DNA of 64,000 bases. Origin: Candidatus Kuenenia stuttgartensis. Its GTDB lineage: Bacteria > Pseudomonadota > Alphaproteobacteria > SMXS01. The notes beneath the pieces were generated by a model. The model searched no databases, had not been told where the DNA came from, and saw only the letters and a program-made list of their open reading frames with translations. Location of the stretch: assembly GCA_943329845.2 (NCBI GenBank), contig CALQFM020000003.1:1-64000 (forward strand), given 5' to 3'. The first letter of the stretch is position 1; each line of letters starts with the position of its first letter. Below are positions 15,899-24,826 of this stretch, one piece after another. The translations under genes and the position numbers were made by a program.

Positions 15899-17194
15899 TC
15901 AGGCCAGCTCGATCCCGTCCCGCTCCAGCTCCGCGCCGGTCGCCAGCCGCGACACGCTGCCGCGCGGCTGCGTGTACCAGCCGGGATCGTCACTGCCCAC
16001 GAGGTCGTCGCGTACCTTCAGGATGGCGAACATGCCGCCCATGGTGATCGCGTCGTGCGGTCCCACGACCGGCGCCATGGCGATGGTGTTTTCCGGCATC
16101 TCCATTCGCATGCCAGGCTCGCCCATGCCCGCCGTGCCCATGACCATGGCGTCAGGCACGGCCTTGCCGATGGCGGCCTGAAGCCTTTCCGCATCGGCGC
16201 CGATCATGTTGGGGAGGCCGTGGCCCATCTGGTTCATCAGATGGTGGGTCATGTGGCAGTGCAGCGCCCAGTCGCCGGGGTGGTCGGCGGTGAACTCGAT
16301 GGTGCGGGTGGAACCGGTCGGCACCAGCACGGTGGTCTCGGGCCATTGCCCGGCCGCCGGAATCGAACCGCCATCGGTCTCCGTCACCCTGAAGCTGTGG
16401 CCGTGCAGGTGGATCGGGTGATGGTCCATGGCGCTGAGATTGCCGATGCAGATGCGCACCCGGTCGCCGGTGCGCGCCAGCAGCGGCGGGGTGCCCGGAT
16501 AGCACAGCCCGTTCATGGTCAGCACGTTGAAGTCGGTCATCTCGTTCGGGTCGGGCCGCGTGGTGCCGGGCGTCACCTTCCAGGTGCTGAGCAGCAGGGC
16601 GTAGTCCCGGTCGACGGCTTTCGCCGCGCGCGGATGGACCACGATCAGACCCATCAGGCCCATGCCCATCTGGGTCATCTCGTCATGGTGCGGGTGGTAC
16701 ATGAAAGTGCCGTGCTGGCGGAACGTCCACTCATAGACAAATGTCTCGCCCGGCTTGATCGTGGGCTGGGTCAGGCCGCCGACGCCGTCCATGCCGTTGG
16801 GCAGGATGATGCCGTGCCAATGGATGGTGGTCGGCGCGGAGAGCCTGTTGGTGACGTAGACGCGAACCCGGTCGCCTTCTACCGCCTCGATGGTCGGTCC
16901 GTGCACCCGGCCGTTGTAGCCCCAGCACTGGCCGGTCAAACCGGGCGCGAAACTGTGGGTCACCGGCTCGGCGACGAGGTGAAAGATCTTTACGCCGCCC
17001 ACCGTGCGGAAGGCCAGCGTATCGCCGCCCGGCGTCGCCACCCGGCCGCGCACGGATTTCGCGGGCGTCGCGACCGGTGGCGCGGCGGGCGCGTGGTGCT
17101 CGTGCTGGGCCAGCGCTTCGCGCGACACCAGCACCCCGGCGGCCAGCGCCGCGCCGGAGAAGCCGAGAGCCTGCCTGCGGTTGATCCCGGACAT
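15899..17194 (-). CDS. Tat-exported multicopper oxidase
   Basis: A 431-residue periplasmic copper enzyme. The N-terminus NRRQALGFSGAALAAGVLVSREALA is a twin-arginine signal. Copper ligands are complete: HWHG, HPHHD, HPIHLHGH and HCHMTHHLMNQM, ordered as in CopA/CueO-like laccases. The tail is methionine- and glycine-rich (MVMGTAGMGEPGMRMEMPENTIAM), as seen in proteins that bind and oxidise cuprous ions. It starts at an ATG sharing one base with the tolC stop (TGATG), so both are made from one transcript that should be released from the CsoR-type operator by copper. Confidence 0.92.
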   Translation of the reverse strand: MSGINRRQALGFSGAALAAGVLVSREALAQHEHHAPAAPPVATPAKSVRGRVATPGGDTLAFRTVGGVKIFHLVAEPVTHSFAPGLTGQCWGYNGRVHGPTIEAVEGDRVRVYVTNRLSAPTTIHWHGIILPNGMDGVGGLTQPTIKPGETFVYEWTFRQHGTFMYHPHHDEMTQMGMGLMGLIVVHPRAAKAVDRDYALLLSTWKVTPGTTRPDPNEMTDFNVLTMNGLCYPGTPPLLARTGDRVRICIGNLSAMDHHPIHLHGHSFRVTETDGGSIPAAGQWPETTVLVPTGSTRTIEFTADHPGDWALHCHMTHHLMNQMGHGLPNMIGADAERLQAAIGKAVPDAMVMGTAGMGEPGMRMEMPENTIAMAPVVGPHDAITMGGMFAILKVRDDLVGSDDPGWYTQPRGSVSRLATGAELERDGIELA

Positions 17195-18570
17195 CAGCGA
17201 TCTCCCGCCGCTTCGGACACCACCGAAGACGGCGCGTCAGCCGTGCCGCCCTGTGCCAACAGCTCCGCGTTCGCGCGGGCCGTCCAGTAGGCGGCCAGCG
17301 CCGCCACATGCCGGCGCCCGGTTTCGAGGGATGCCGCGCGGGCGTCCAGCAGGTCGAAGATGCCGGTCTGCATGGCGTTGTAGTTCAGCGTCGCCTGCCT
17401 GAGCGCATCGCGGCCCGCCGGCAGCGCCTCGTCGCGGCTGGCGGCCGCGTCGGTGCGCGCCCGTTCCAGGTCGGCGCGTGCCGTCCGTGCCGCCGACAGG
17501 ACTCGTATCTGGGCGGCGGCGTGGCGGTCCTCGGCCTGGCGCACCAGCGCCCGCGCCCGGGCGGACCGGGCGCCGCCCAAGTCGAACAGCGGCAGCGGTA
17601 CGGCGATGCTGGGGCCGACTTCCCACGAGCCTTCGTTGCGTTCGGCCACGGCGCCAATCCCGCCATCGGCGATAGCCCGCCGGGCGAGGCCGTTGCGCTC
17701 GCCCAGGGCGACAAGGTCCTGTCGGGTTGCCGCGACGTCCAGGCTGGAGTCCAGCGCTCGGCGCTCCAGGTCGGCCAGCCCGTCATCCGCCGGCGGGTCG
17801 GGAATGGCATCATCCAGCCGCCAGCTGTCCTCGCGCACGCCCATGACGACGTTGAGCCGCTCCCGCGCGGCGATCCGGCCGCCTTCTGCCTTGGAGGCGG
17901 CGAGCCTTGCCCGCGCCAGCCGTTCGCCGGCCCTGGCGAGCCGTTCGCCGGTTATGTTGCCGGCGTCGTGCAGGATCTTCGCCACGTCCGCTTCGGCCCC
18001 GGCGACCGTCAGCGCCTCGCCGGCGAGCGCCGCGTCACGTGTCGCCGCCTGCACGGCGACGAACGCGTTGCGGGCCCGCGCCGCCAGCGCCAGTACCTCG
18101 CCGGTCACCCGCAGCCGCGTCGCCTCGGCCTCCGCGGCGGCGGCCCGGCCGCGTGCCGGCAGGAACAGCAGGTCGACAAACTCGAAGGCCACGCCAAAAT
18201 CCAGATTCACGCCGCCGCCTTCGGTCGGAAGCTTCATCGCCGCGTCGAGCACCGGATTGCGCGGCGTCGCCGCCCGCACCGCGTCGGCGGTGGCGATGCC
18301 AACCTGGGCGAAGGTGGCCTGCAGGTCGCGGTTGTTTAGAAGCGCGATTCTCGTCGCTGTCTCGGCGGTCAGCGTCTCCGCCAGCAGCGAGGCGGTCAGG
18401 TCGTCCGCCAACTGCCGCGACTCGCCGTCGCGCAGCCAGGCCACGTCATGGCCCGAGCGCGCCTTCACGTCTCGCGCCACCGGCCCGAAACCCTGGTCAG
18501 ACGGCATGGCGCAGCCCGCGAGCAGGCCGAGCAGGATGATGTGGAAAGGGGTGCGAATCATGGTGTTCAT
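17194..18570 (-). CDS. TolC-family outer membrane efflux lipoprotein
   Basis: A 458-residue outer membrane factor. MNTMIRTPFHIILLGLLAGC is a lipoprotein signal with lipobox LAGC. The rest is alpha-helical with the repeated OEP pattern (TATRIALLNNRDLQATFAQVGIATADAVRAATPRNP and LNYNAMQTGIFDLLDARAA). No inner membrane pump is adjacent, so it must pair with an RND or other pump elsewhere. The ORF track begins at a TTG inside the promoter; the ATG at 18570 is preceded by GGTGGA and gives a proper signal peptide. First gene of a two-gene copper operon with the multicopper oxidase. Confidence 0.88.
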   Translation of the reverse strand: MNTMIRTPFHIILLGLLAGCAMPSDQGFGPVARDVKARSGHDVAWLRDGESRQLADDLTASLLAETLTAETATRIALLNNRDLQATFAQVGIATADAVRAATPRNPVLDAAMKLPTEGGGVNLDFGVAFEFVDLLFLPARGRAAAAEAEATRLRVTGEVLALAARARNAFVAVQAATRDAALAGEALTVAGAEADVAKILHDAGNITGERLARAGERLARARLAASKAEGGRIAARERLNVVMGVREDSWRLDDAIPDPPADDGLADLERRALDSSLDVAATRQDLVALGERNGLARRAIADGGIGAVAERNEGSWEVGPSIAVPLPLFDLGGARSARARALVRQAEDRHAAAQIRVLSAARTARADLERARTDAAASRDEALPAGRDALRQATLNYNAMQTGIFDLLDARAASLETGRRHVAALAAYWTARANAELLAQGGTADAPSSVVSEAAGDR

Positions 18571-18592
18571 GGCGTCCACCATCACGGCGTTG

Positions 18593-18631
18593 ATTGACAA
18601 GTGGTACTATACCCCCGTAAGGTATGTCAAT
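18593..18631. promoter_or_regulatory. Divergent promoter region with CsoR-type operator
   Basis: ATTGACA and TGTCAAT lie as inverted repeats 25 bases apart, giving a TTGACA -35 box on each strand. Between them sits ATACCCCCGTAAGGTAT (18609-18625), an ATACC/GGTAT dyad with a C-run, the form of site used by CsoR/RcnR-family repressors. The -10 elements are weak. One repressor bound here would silence both the csoR gene and the tolC-oxidase operon. Confidence 0.65.
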
Positions 18632-18905
18632 GGCACACGCGACGCACCAGGACACCATCCCCCGGCTCAAGCGCATCGAAGGACAGGTGCGCGGCATCAT
18701 CCGCATGGTCGAGGAGGAGCGCTACTGCATGGACATCCTGGTCCAGTTGCAGGCAATCAAGGCGGCGCTCGGCAAGGTCGAGTCCGAGATGCTGAAGCAG
18801 CACGCCAGCCACTGCGTCGAGGACGCCATCCGCAGCGGCGACGCCGCCGAGCAGCGTCAGAAGTTCACCGAACTGGTGGACCTGATGGGCAAGTTCCGCG
18901 GCTGA
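18630..18905 (+). CDS. csoR: CsoR-type copper-sensing repressor
   Basis: A 91-residue metal-sensing repressor of the CsoR/RcnR family: RLKRIEGQVRGIIRMVEEERYCMDILVQLQAIKAAL. Counting from MAHATH, the ligands Cys33, His58 and Cys62 have the same spacing as the Cys-His-Cys copper site of CsoR, and differ from the His-rich RcnR set. It should bind the GC-centred dyad overlapping its own 5' end and release it on Cu(I) binding. The first ATG (18624) lies inside that operator, so I prefer the second ATG at 18630, which has AAGG at a suitable distance. It diverges from the copper oxidase operon. Confidence 0.88.
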   Translation: MAHATHQDTIPRLKRIEGQVRGIIRMVEEERYCMDILVQLQAIKAALGKVESEMLKQHASHCVEDAIRSGDAAEQRQKFTELVDLMGKFRG

Positions 18906-18921
18906 CTTCTGTCAGGCCGTC

Positions 18922-18941
18922 ATCCAGCCGCGGTGCTGGAT
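18922..18941. terminator. Hairpin between convergent csoR and arsC
   Basis: ATCCAGC and GCTGGAT arms with a six-base loop, in the 46-base gap between two converging genes. There is no T-run. The sequence GTCATCCAGCCGCGG also resembles dispersed REP-like repeats common in proteobacteria, so it could be either a terminator or a REP unit. Confidence 0.5.
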
Positions 18942-18951
18942 CCAGACCCGC

Positions 18952-19299
18952 TCAAAGGATTTCCAGCACCGATTCCGGCGGGCGGCCGATGCGGGCCTTG
19001 CCGCCCGCCAGCACGATGGGCCGCTCGATCAGCACTGGATTCTCCACCATGGCTTGGATGAGCTGCGCCCGGCTCAGCGCCGGGTTGTCGAGCGACAGCG
19101 CCTTGTAGGGCGGCTCCTGTCGGCGCATTGCCTCGCGGGGCTCCCTGCCGAGCTTCTCGAGGATGGCGTCCAGTTCGGCCGCCGAGGGCGGCGTCTTCAG
19201 ATACTCGATTACCTCGGGCTCGATGCCCTTCTCCTGCAACAGCGCGAGGGTTTCGCGCGACTTGGTGCAGCGCGGGTTGTGATAGATTGTGACTGTCAT
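18952..19299 (-). CDS. arsC: Arsenate reductase (glutaredoxin-type ArsC)
   Basis: A 115-residue ArsC/Spx-fold protein: IYHNPRCTKSRETLALL carries the catalytic Cys10-11 region, YLKTPPS the helix turn, and LIERPIV and ARIGRPPE the arsenate-binding arginines. It reduces arsenate to arsenite using glutathione and glutaredoxin. No arsB, acr3 or arsR is adjacent, so it is a stand-alone ArsC-like protein and could have a housekeeping role. The chosen start MTVTIYH follows GGAA at eight bases; the ORF-track extension is not supported. Confidence 0.88.
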   Translation of the reverse strand: MTVTIYHNPRCTKSRETLALLQEKGIEPEVIEYLKTPPSAAELDAILEKLGREPREAMRRQEPPYKALSLDNPALSRAQLIQAMVENPVLIERPIVLAGGKARIGRPPESVLEIL

Positions 19300-19388
19300 C
19301 GCCGTGTTCCTGTTGTCCATGGTTTCTAAGACCATGCCGCGAGGACGAGTGCAAGCCGCGGCGCAAGTGATATCCAGGCTCTCAGTTA

Positions 19389-19416
19389 TTGACACTCATT
19401 CGCAGGACGCTATATA
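19389..19416 (+). promoter_or_regulatory. Promoter of bfd with Fur-like sequence
   Basis: TTGACA and TATATA with a 16-base spacer. The -35 region TTGACACTCATTCGC resembles one half of a Fur box (ATGATAATCATTATC) at about ten of fifteen positions, which would fit iron repression of bfd, but the match is partial. Confidence 0.6.
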
Positions 19417-19441
19417 CAATCCCTACTGGAGTGCGAATCGA

Positions 19442-19642
19442 ATGTACGTTTGCATCTGCAACGCCTTGCGCGAGAGCCAGATCCGGGAAGTGGCCGTGGA
19501 ACGCCCGGCCGCGTCCGCGAAAGAGATTTACGCCGTGCTCGGCGTCGATCCCGACTGCGGCACCTGCCTGCATTACGCGCAGGACGTGATCGATGCGGAA
19601 CGCGCCAAGCTCGCCGCTCCCGTGGAGCTCGTCTCCCTCTGA
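19442..19642 (+). CDS. bfd: Bacterioferritin-associated ferredoxin
   Basis: A 66-residue [2Fe-2S] protein of the BFD/Fer2_BFD fold. The four cluster cysteines are in VCICNAL near the N-terminus and DPDCGTCL near residue 40, the usual C-x-C and C-x2-C arrangement. Bfd delivers electrons to bacterioferritin so stored ferric iron can be released. It sits 97 bases upstream of bfr but with its own promoter. The ATG at 19442 is chosen because it starts the fold and lies just behind the promoter; the longer ORF-track start is not credible. Confidence 0.93.
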   Translation: MYVCICNALRESQIREVAVERPAASAKEIYAVLGVDPDCGTCLHYAQDVIDAERAKLAAPVELVSL

Positions 19643-19663
19643 GCCGTCGTGCCGCGTTATTTT

Positions 19664-19692
19664 TTGACCGCGGCGAGCGACGGACCTATCCT
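19664..19692 (+). promoter_or_regulatory. Predicted promoter of bfr
   Basis: TTGACC and TATCCT separated by 17 bases, between bfd and bfr. It allows bfr to be made independently of bfd, which is sensible because storage and release are needed under opposite iron conditions. A consensus AGGAGG follows at 19730, five bases before the bfr ATG. Confidence 0.6.
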
Positions 19693-19739
19693 GATTGCTG
19701 AACGTTCATCGTCGCAGGCCGGCGATTACAGGAGGTGTC

Positions 19740-20225
19740 ATGAAGGGCGACAAGCAGGTAATCCAGTTCCTCAATCTGGCCCTCAAGAACGAACTCACCG
19801 CCGTCAACCAGTACTTCCTGCATGCGCGGATGCTGAAGAACTGGGGCTTGAACAAGCTCGGCGACTACGAGTACGAAGAATCCATCGACGAGATGAAGCA
19901 TGCGGACAAGCTGATCAACCGCATCCTGTTTCTCGAAGGCCTGCCCAACCTGCAGGATCTGAACCGGCTGCGTATCGGCGAGAACGTGGCCGAGATTCTC
20001 AAGGCCGATCTCGACACCGAAATGGAGGCCTGCCCGCTCCTGCGCGACGCCATCGCCCATTGCGAGACCGTGCGTGACTACATCTCGCGCGAGTTGTTCG
20101 AGGACATTCTGGAATCGGAGGAGGAGCACATCGACTTCCTCGAAACCCAGCTCGACCTGATCGAGAAGGTCGGCATCCAGAACTACCTTCAGTCCCAGAT
20201 GGGCGGCGGCGACGAAGAGAGCTGA
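19740..20225 (+). CDS. bfr: Bacterioferritin
   Basis: A 161-residue haem-containing ferritin that stores iron as a 24-mer. All di-iron ferroxidase ligands are at canonical positions (Glu18, Glu51, His54, Glu94, Glu127, His130) and Met52, the inter-subunit haem ligand, is present in [10 protein letters not shown]. Length is exactly typical. The start at 19740 directly follows AGGAGG and gives the standard [13 protein letters not shown]-terminus. It is paired with bfd. The C-terminus is acidic (GGGDEES). Confidence 0.96.
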   Translation: MKGDKQVIQFLNLALKNELTAVNQYFLHARMLKNWGLNKLGDYEYEESIDEMKHADKLINRILFLEGLPNLQDLNRLRIGENVAEILKADLDTEMEACPLLRDAIAHCETVRDYISRELFEDILESEEEHIDFLETQLDLIEKVGIQNYLQSQMGGGDEES

Positions 20226-20333
20226 GGGTTTTGTCTCACGCTCCCGCATCACCCCGGCGCGGAGCGCTCTCACTGACAATCAAGTCGCCAGGTCAGGAAC
20301 CTGCTCGCCGGCCCGTGACGGCTGAAGGTCGAG

Positions 20334-22316
20334 CTAAATCCCCCGTCCCTTGAACCAGTCTGGATCCTCTTCATCGGGGATTTCCGAACGGCCCCACAGG
20401 ATGCGGGCGACGATGTGCTCGGCGGCCTGGTCGGGGCTCATCGCGGTGGTGTCGATGACCACTTCCGGGTTCAGCGGCGGCTCATAGGGGCTGTCGATGC
20501 CGGTGAAGTTCTTGAGCTGGCCGGCGCGGGCCTTCTTGTAGAGGCCTTTCACGTCGCGCCTTTCAGCCTCGGCCAGCGGCGTGTCGACGAACACCTCGAT
20601 GAACTCGCCTGCCGGCAGCATGGAGCGCACCATGTCGCGCTCGGCGCGGAACGGGCTGATGAAGGCGGCGAGCACGATCAGGCCCGCGTCGGCCATCAGC
20701 TTGGCCACCTCGCCGACGCGGCGGACGTTCTCGACCCGGTCGGCGTCGGTGAAGCCCAGGTCCTTGTTGAGGCCGTGGCGGATGTTGTCGCCGTCGAGCA
20801 GGAAGGAGTGCTTGCCCAGCGCGAACAGCCGCTTCTCTACCAGGTTGGCGATGGTCGACTTGCCCGAACCCGACAGGCCGGTGAACCATAGCAGCCGCGG
20901 CCGCTGGCCCTTTTGTGCCGCGTGCGCCTCGCGGTCGATGTCGATCGCCTGCCAGTGCACGTTTTGCGCCCGGCGCAGCGAGAAGTTGACCAGCCCGGCG
21001 GCGACCGTGGCATTGGTCATCTTGTCGATCAGGATGAAGCCGCCCAGGTCGCGCGAGGTCTCGTAGGGCTCGAACACCAGCGGCCGGTCGGTCGACAGAT
21101 TGGCGATACCGATGGCATTGAGGCCCAGGGTCTTGGCCGCCAGGTGCTCCATGGTGTTGACGTTCACCTGGTACTTCGGCGGCTGGACCACGGCGGTGAC
21201 CATCTGGGTGCCCAGCTTCAGCCAGTAGGGCCGGCCGGGCAGCATCTCGTCGTCGGCCATCCAGATGATGGTGGTCTCGAACTGGTCGGCCACCTGCGGC
21301 GGCGCGCCGGCGGCGGCGATGACGTCGCCGCGCGAGCAATCGACCTCGTCGGCCAGGGTGATGGTGACCGACTGGCCGATGACGGCCAATGGCAGGTCGC
21401 CGTCGAAGGTGACGACCCGGGCGACGGTCGAGGAGCGGCCCGAGGGCAGGATGCGGACGGGATCGCCGGGCGACACGCTGCCCCCGGCGATGAGGCCCGA
21501 GAATCCGCGGAAATCCAGGTTGGGCCGGTTGACCCACTGCACCGGCATGCGGAAGGGGCCCGTCGATGCCGGATCGTCGCCGATCTCCACCGTTTCCAGG
21601 TGATCGAGCAGAACCGGGCCGGTGTACCAGGGCGTCGCATCGCTGCGGGTGGTGATGTTATCGCCCCGCAGGCCTGAGATCGGGATCGGGATGAAAGCGT
21701 CGATACCTATGCTCTCGGCGAAGGCGCGATAGTCGGCGACGATGCGGTCGAACGTCGCATGGTCGTAGTTCACCAGATCCATCTTGTTGATGGCCAGCAC
21801 CAGGTGACGGATGCCGATCAGCCGCGCGAGGTAGGAATGGCGACGCGTCTGGGTCAGCACGCCCTTGCGCGCGTCGATCAGGATGACGGCCAGGTCGGCG
21901 GTCGAGGCGCCGGTCACCATGTTGCGGGTGTATTGCTCATGGCCGGGCGTGTCGGCGACGATGAATTTCCTGCGGTCGGTCGAGAAGAACCGGTAGGCCA
22001 CGTCGATGGTGATGCCCTGTTCGCGCTCGGCGGCGAGCCCGTCGACCAGCAGTGCGAAGTCGATCTCGTCCCCCTGGGTGCCGACCCGCTTGCTGTCCGC
22101 CTCCAGCGCGGCGAGCTGGTCCTCGAAGATCATCTTCGAATCGTAGAGCAGCCGGCCGATCAGCGTCGACTTGCCGTCGTCGACGCTGCCGCAGGTGATG
22201 AAGCGAAGCAGGCTCTTGTGCTGGTGTTGCAGCAGGTAGGCGTCGATATCCTCGGCGATGAGGTCCTGCGCCTTGTAGGCGCTGGCCTTCGAGGCATCGG
22301 ACAGGGGCGTGGCCAT
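20334..22316 (-). CDS. cysNC: Bifunctional sulfate adenylyltransferase large subunit / APS kinase
   Basis: A 660-residue fusion. Residues 30-450 are the CysN GTPase (P-loop [27 protein letters not shown], then EF-Tu-like barrel domains), which with CysD adenylates sulfate. Residues 455-640 are CysC ([50 protein letters not shown]), which phosphorylates APS to PAPS. The ORF track runs too far upstream; the ATG at 22316 shares one base with the cysD stop (TGATG). The linker near residue 450 is intact, so both activities are expected. Confidence 0.95.
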   Translation of the reverse strand: MATPLSDASKASAYKAQDLIAEDIDAYLLQHQHKSLLRFITCGSVDDGKSTLIGRLLYDSKMIFEDQLAALEADSKRVGTQGDEIDFALLVDGLAAEREQGITIDVAYRFFSTDRRKFIVADTPGHEQYTRNMVTGASTADLAVILIDARKGVLTQTRRHSYLARLIGIRHLVLAINKMDLVNYDHATFDRIVADYRAFAESIGIDAFIPIPISGLRGDNITTRSDATPWYTGPVLLDHLETVEIGDDPASTGPFRMPVQWVNRPNLDFRGFSGLIAGGSVSPGDPVRILPSGRSSTVARVVTFDGDLPLAVIGQSVTITLADEVDCSRGDVIAAAGAPPQVADQFETTIIWMADDEMLPGRPYWLKLGTQMVTAVVQPPKYQVNVNTMEHLAAKTLGLNAIGIANLSTDRPLVFEPYETSRDLGGFILIDKMTNATVAAGLVNFSLRRAQNVHWQAIDIDREAHAAQKGQRPRLLWFTGLSGSGKSTIANLVEKRLFALGKHSFLLDGDNIRHGLNKDLGFTDADRVENVRRVGEVAKLMADAGLIVLAAFISPFRAERDMVRSMLPAGEFIEVFVDTPLAEAERRDVKGLYKKARAGQLKNFTGIDSPYEPPLNPEVVIDTTAMSPDQAAEHIVARILWGRSEIPDEEDPDWFKGRGI

Positions 22317-23260
22317 CAGAAATAGCCCTCCTGCTTCTTCTTCTCCATGGAGGCCGACTGGTCGTGATCGATGGCACGGCCCTGGCGCTCCGACGTCGTC
22401 GTCAGCAGCATCTCCTGGATCACTTCCGGCAGGGTCGCGGCCTCGCTGACCACGGCGCCGGTGAGCGGATAGCAGCCGAGCGTACGGAAGCGGATCGGCC
22501 GCAGCACCGGCTCCTCGCCCGGCTTCAGCGGGAACCGCTCGTCGTCCACCATCAGCAGCAGGCCGTCGCGCTCGACGGTCGGACGCATTTCCGAGAAGTA
22601 CAGCGGCACGATGGGGATGTTTTCCAGGTGGATGTACTGCCAGATATCCAGCTCGGTCCAGTTGGAGATCGGGAACACGCGGATGCTCTCGCCCTTGGCC
22701 TTGCGGGCGTTGTAGAGCCGCCACAGCTCGGGCCTCTGGTTTTTCGGGTCCCAGCGGTGATTGGCCGAGCGGAACGAGAAGATGCGCTCCTTGGCGCGGC
22801 TCTTCTCCTCGTCGCGGCGGGCGCCGCCGAAGGCCACGTCGAAGCCGTACAGGTCCAGTGCCTGCTTCAGGCCCTCGGTCTTCCACATGTCGGTATGCAG
22901 CGGGCCGTGGTCGAAGGGGTTGATGCCCTTCTCCTTGGCCTCCGGGTTCTGATGAACGATCAGCTCCATGCCGCTTTCGCGCGCCATGCGTTCGCGCATC
23001 TCGTACATCGCCTTGAACTTCCAGGTCGTGTCGACATGGAGCATGGGGAACGGCGGCGCCGAGGGATAGAACGCCTTGCGCGCCAGGTGCAGCATGCAGG
23101 CGCTGTCCTTGCCGACGGAATACAGCATCACCGGGTTCTCGGCCTCGGCGACCACCTCGCGGAAGATGTGGATGGATTCAGCTTCCAGCCGCTGGAGATG
23201 GGTCAGCCGCGCTGTGGAAATCTGTGCTTCGCTGCTGGTCGCCTTTGCCGTCGTGCTCAC
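22316..23260 (-). CDS. cysD: Sulfate adenylyltransferase small subunit
   Basis: A 314-residue PP-loop ATP pyrophosphatase. [41 protein letters not shown] contains the SxGKDS PP motif, followed by [34 protein letters not shown] and the [15 protein letters not shown] block. Together with CysNC it activates sulfate. The GTG at 23260 is preferred: AAGG precedes it and the predicted promoter lies about 35-65 bases upstream, which excludes the longer ORF-track start. First gene of the cysD-cysNC operon. Confidence 0.93.
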   Translation of the reverse strand: MSTTAKATSSEAQISTARLTHLQRLEAESIHIFREVVAEAENPVMLYSVGKDSACMLHLARKAFYPSAPPFPMLHVDTTWKFKAMYEMRERMARESGMELIVHQNPEAKEKGINPFDHGPLHTDMWKTEGLKQALDLYGFDVAFGGARRDEEKSRAKERIFSFRSANHRWDPKNQRPELWRLYNARKAKGESIRVFPISNWTELDIWQYIHLENIPIVPLYFSEMRPTVERDGLLLMVDDERFPLKPGEEPVLRPIRFRTLGCYPLTGAVVSEAATLPEVIQEMLLTTTSERQGRAIDHDQSASMEKKKQEGYF

Positions 23261-23295
23261 GCCTTGAAATCCCGTCGGTGCCCCTGTGCACGCCG

Positions 23296-23324
23296 CATAT
23301 AGACACATCGGCGCCCTCCGACAA
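23296..23324 (-). promoter_or_regulatory. Predicted promoter of cysD-cysNC
   Basis: TTGTCG and TATATG with a 17-base spacer on the minus strand; transcription would begin near 23290, about 30 bases before the GTG start of cysD. Confidence 0.6.
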
Positions 23325-23350
23325 GCGAACGGAGCCGACGCGCGGCAAAA

Positions 23351-23364
23351 ATGGAGCGCTCCAT
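23351..23364. promoter_or_regulatory. Perfect palindrome upstream of the cysD promoter
   Basis: ATGGAGCGCTCCAT, 14 of 14 bases symmetric, centred about 67 bases upstream of the predicted start point. This is where an activator of the LysR or CRP type would sit. No regulator is assigned. Confidence 0.45.
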
Positions 23365-23414
23365 GACAGCCGCGCGACACGAGGTCGGAACAGAGTGTGG
23401 AGGCAAGTTCGGCT

Positions 23415-23426
23415 TATCGGCCGATA
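23415..23426. promoter_or_regulatory. Second perfect palindrome in the cysD upstream region
   Basis: TATCGGCCGATA, 12 of 12 bases symmetric, 24 bases beyond the 3' end of the acyl-CoA dehydrogenase gene and centred roughly 130 bases upstream of the predicted cysD start point. It has no T-run and so does not look like a terminator. Confidence 0.35.
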
Positions 23427-23449
23427 GGAGGCGGGCCTCCCCTCCAACC

Positions 23450-24688
23450 CTAAGCCGCCTTGCCGCCGGTCGGGATCTGGTTGAACGGCAGGTCCTTGTC
23501 GACGCGGATGTCGCCCGGCATGCCGAGGACGCGCTCGGCGATGATGTTGCGCATGATCTCGTCGGTGCCGCCGGCGATGCGGCCGGCCGGCGAGCCCAGC
23601 AGCGTCCATGGATAGGCGGCGCGTTGCACCGCGAGGTTGGGATCCGCAATGACGCCGGCCATGTCCGCCAGATCCATGCCGTAAGACGCCATGTTCTGCT
23701 TCTGCGGACCCTGGATCAGCTTGGCGATGGAGGATTCCGGACCGGGCGTGTCGCCGCGCGACAGCGCCGACAGGGTACGGGCATTGACGTTGCGCACGCC
23801 GGCCTCGCGCACATACCAGTCGGCCAGCTTCTCGCGCACCGCCTGGTTGTTGATCAGCGGGCCGTCGTCGTCCTCGAGCGAACGTGCCAGCTCGAACAGA
23901 CCGTCCCAGCTCACGCCGCCGCCGGCCGCGCCGCCCGAGGCGCCCACCGCGAGACGCTCGTTCATCAGCAGGGTCATCGCGACGTTCCAGCCGTTGCCGA
24001 CCTCGCTGATGCGGTTCGAGTCAGGGATGCGCACGTCGGTCAGGTAGACCTCGTTGAAATGCGCGGCGCCGGAAATCTGCTTGATCGGCCGCGGCTCGAT
24101 GCCCGGCGTCTTCATGTCGACGATGAAGAAGGTCAGGCCCTTGTGCTTGGGCACGGTCGGATCGGTGCGGGTGACCAGGATCGCCCAGTCGGACTGGTGC
24201 GCGCCCGACGACCAGATCTTCTGGCCGTTGACCACCCACTCGTCGCCATCCTTCACCGCGCGGGTGCGCAGCGCCGCAAGGTCCGAGCCGCCCGCCGGCT
24301 CGGAGAACAGCTGGCACCAGATGACGTCGGCGCGGGCCATCGGCGGCAGGTGCGTCTTCTTCTGCTCCTCGGTGCCATGGACCATCAGCATGGGGCCGGT
24401 CATGCCCAGGCCAACCACCAGCATGGCGGCGGACGGCGGCGCGACCTTGGATTCCTCCTGCGACCAGATCACTGACTTGATCGGCGGAAGGCCCTGCCCC
24501 CCATATTCCTTCGGCCAGTTCAGGCACGCCCAGCCGGCGTCGTACTTGGTGCGCTGCCATTCCTTGCAGACTTCCTGCACATGGCCGGCGGCCATCCGCT
24601 CGCGCCAGCCCACGGGCGCGTTCTTGGCCAGCCAGGCGCGCACTTCGGCGCGGAACTCGGCTTCCTCGGGCGTGTCGTTGAAATCCAT
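23450..24688 (-). CDS. Acyl-CoA dehydrogenase
   Basis: A 412-residue FAD-dependent acyl-CoA dehydrogenase. Domain order is standard: N-terminal helical (MDFNDTPEEAEFRAEVRAWL), middle beta domain (QLFSEPAGGSDLAALRTRA, WVVNGQKIWSSGAHQSDW) and C-terminal helical (AGVIADPNLAVQRAAYPWTLLGSPAGRIAGGTDEIMRNIIAERVLGMP). It resembles the medium-length dehydrogenases used in fatty-acid, steroid or aromatic-acid CoA degradation; the substrate is unknown. The catalytic base position near the C-terminal GTDEI stretch shows Gly-Gly-Thr-Asp-Glu, as in the group. Start ATG at 24688 begins the fold; the ORF-track extension is rejected. Transcribed alone. Confidence 0.9.
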   Translation of the reverse strand: MDFNDTPEEAEFRAEVRAWLAKNAPVGWRERMAAGHVQEVCKEWQRTKYDAGWACLNWPKEYGGQGLPPIKSVIWSQEESKVAPPSAAMLVVGLGMTGPMLMVHGTEEQKKTHLPPMARADVIWCQLFSEPAGGSDLAALRTRAVKDGDEWVVNGQKIWSSGAHQSDWAILVTRTDPTVPKHKGLTFFIVDMKTPGIEPRPIKQISGAAHFNEVYLTDVRIPDSNRISEVGNGWNVAMTLLMNERLAVGASGGAAGGGVSWDGLFELARSLEDDDGPLINNQAVREKLADWYVREAGVRNVNARTLSALSRGDTPGPESSIAKLIQGPQKQNMASYGMDLADMAGVIADPNLAVQRAAYPWTLLGSPAGRIAGGTDEIMRNIIAERVLGMPGDIRVDKDLPFNQIPTGGKAA

Positions 24689-24826
24689 GGTCCCGTTCCT
24701 TTTCGTCCATCGGCGAATGACAGCCAGCGTTATACGCGCTTGCTGGCGTCTGGTTCTGTCGGGGCGAAACGCTAGCACGCCCGGCGCGGAGGATGCAGTT
24801 GAAAAAAGCGTGCGTGAAGGCAGCCT

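Noticed and set aside
18571-18600. TTG start for the TolC protein
   Set aside because: It lies within the promoter and operator and would bury the lipoprotein signal; the ATG at 18570 has a ribosome site and yields a proper signal peptide.
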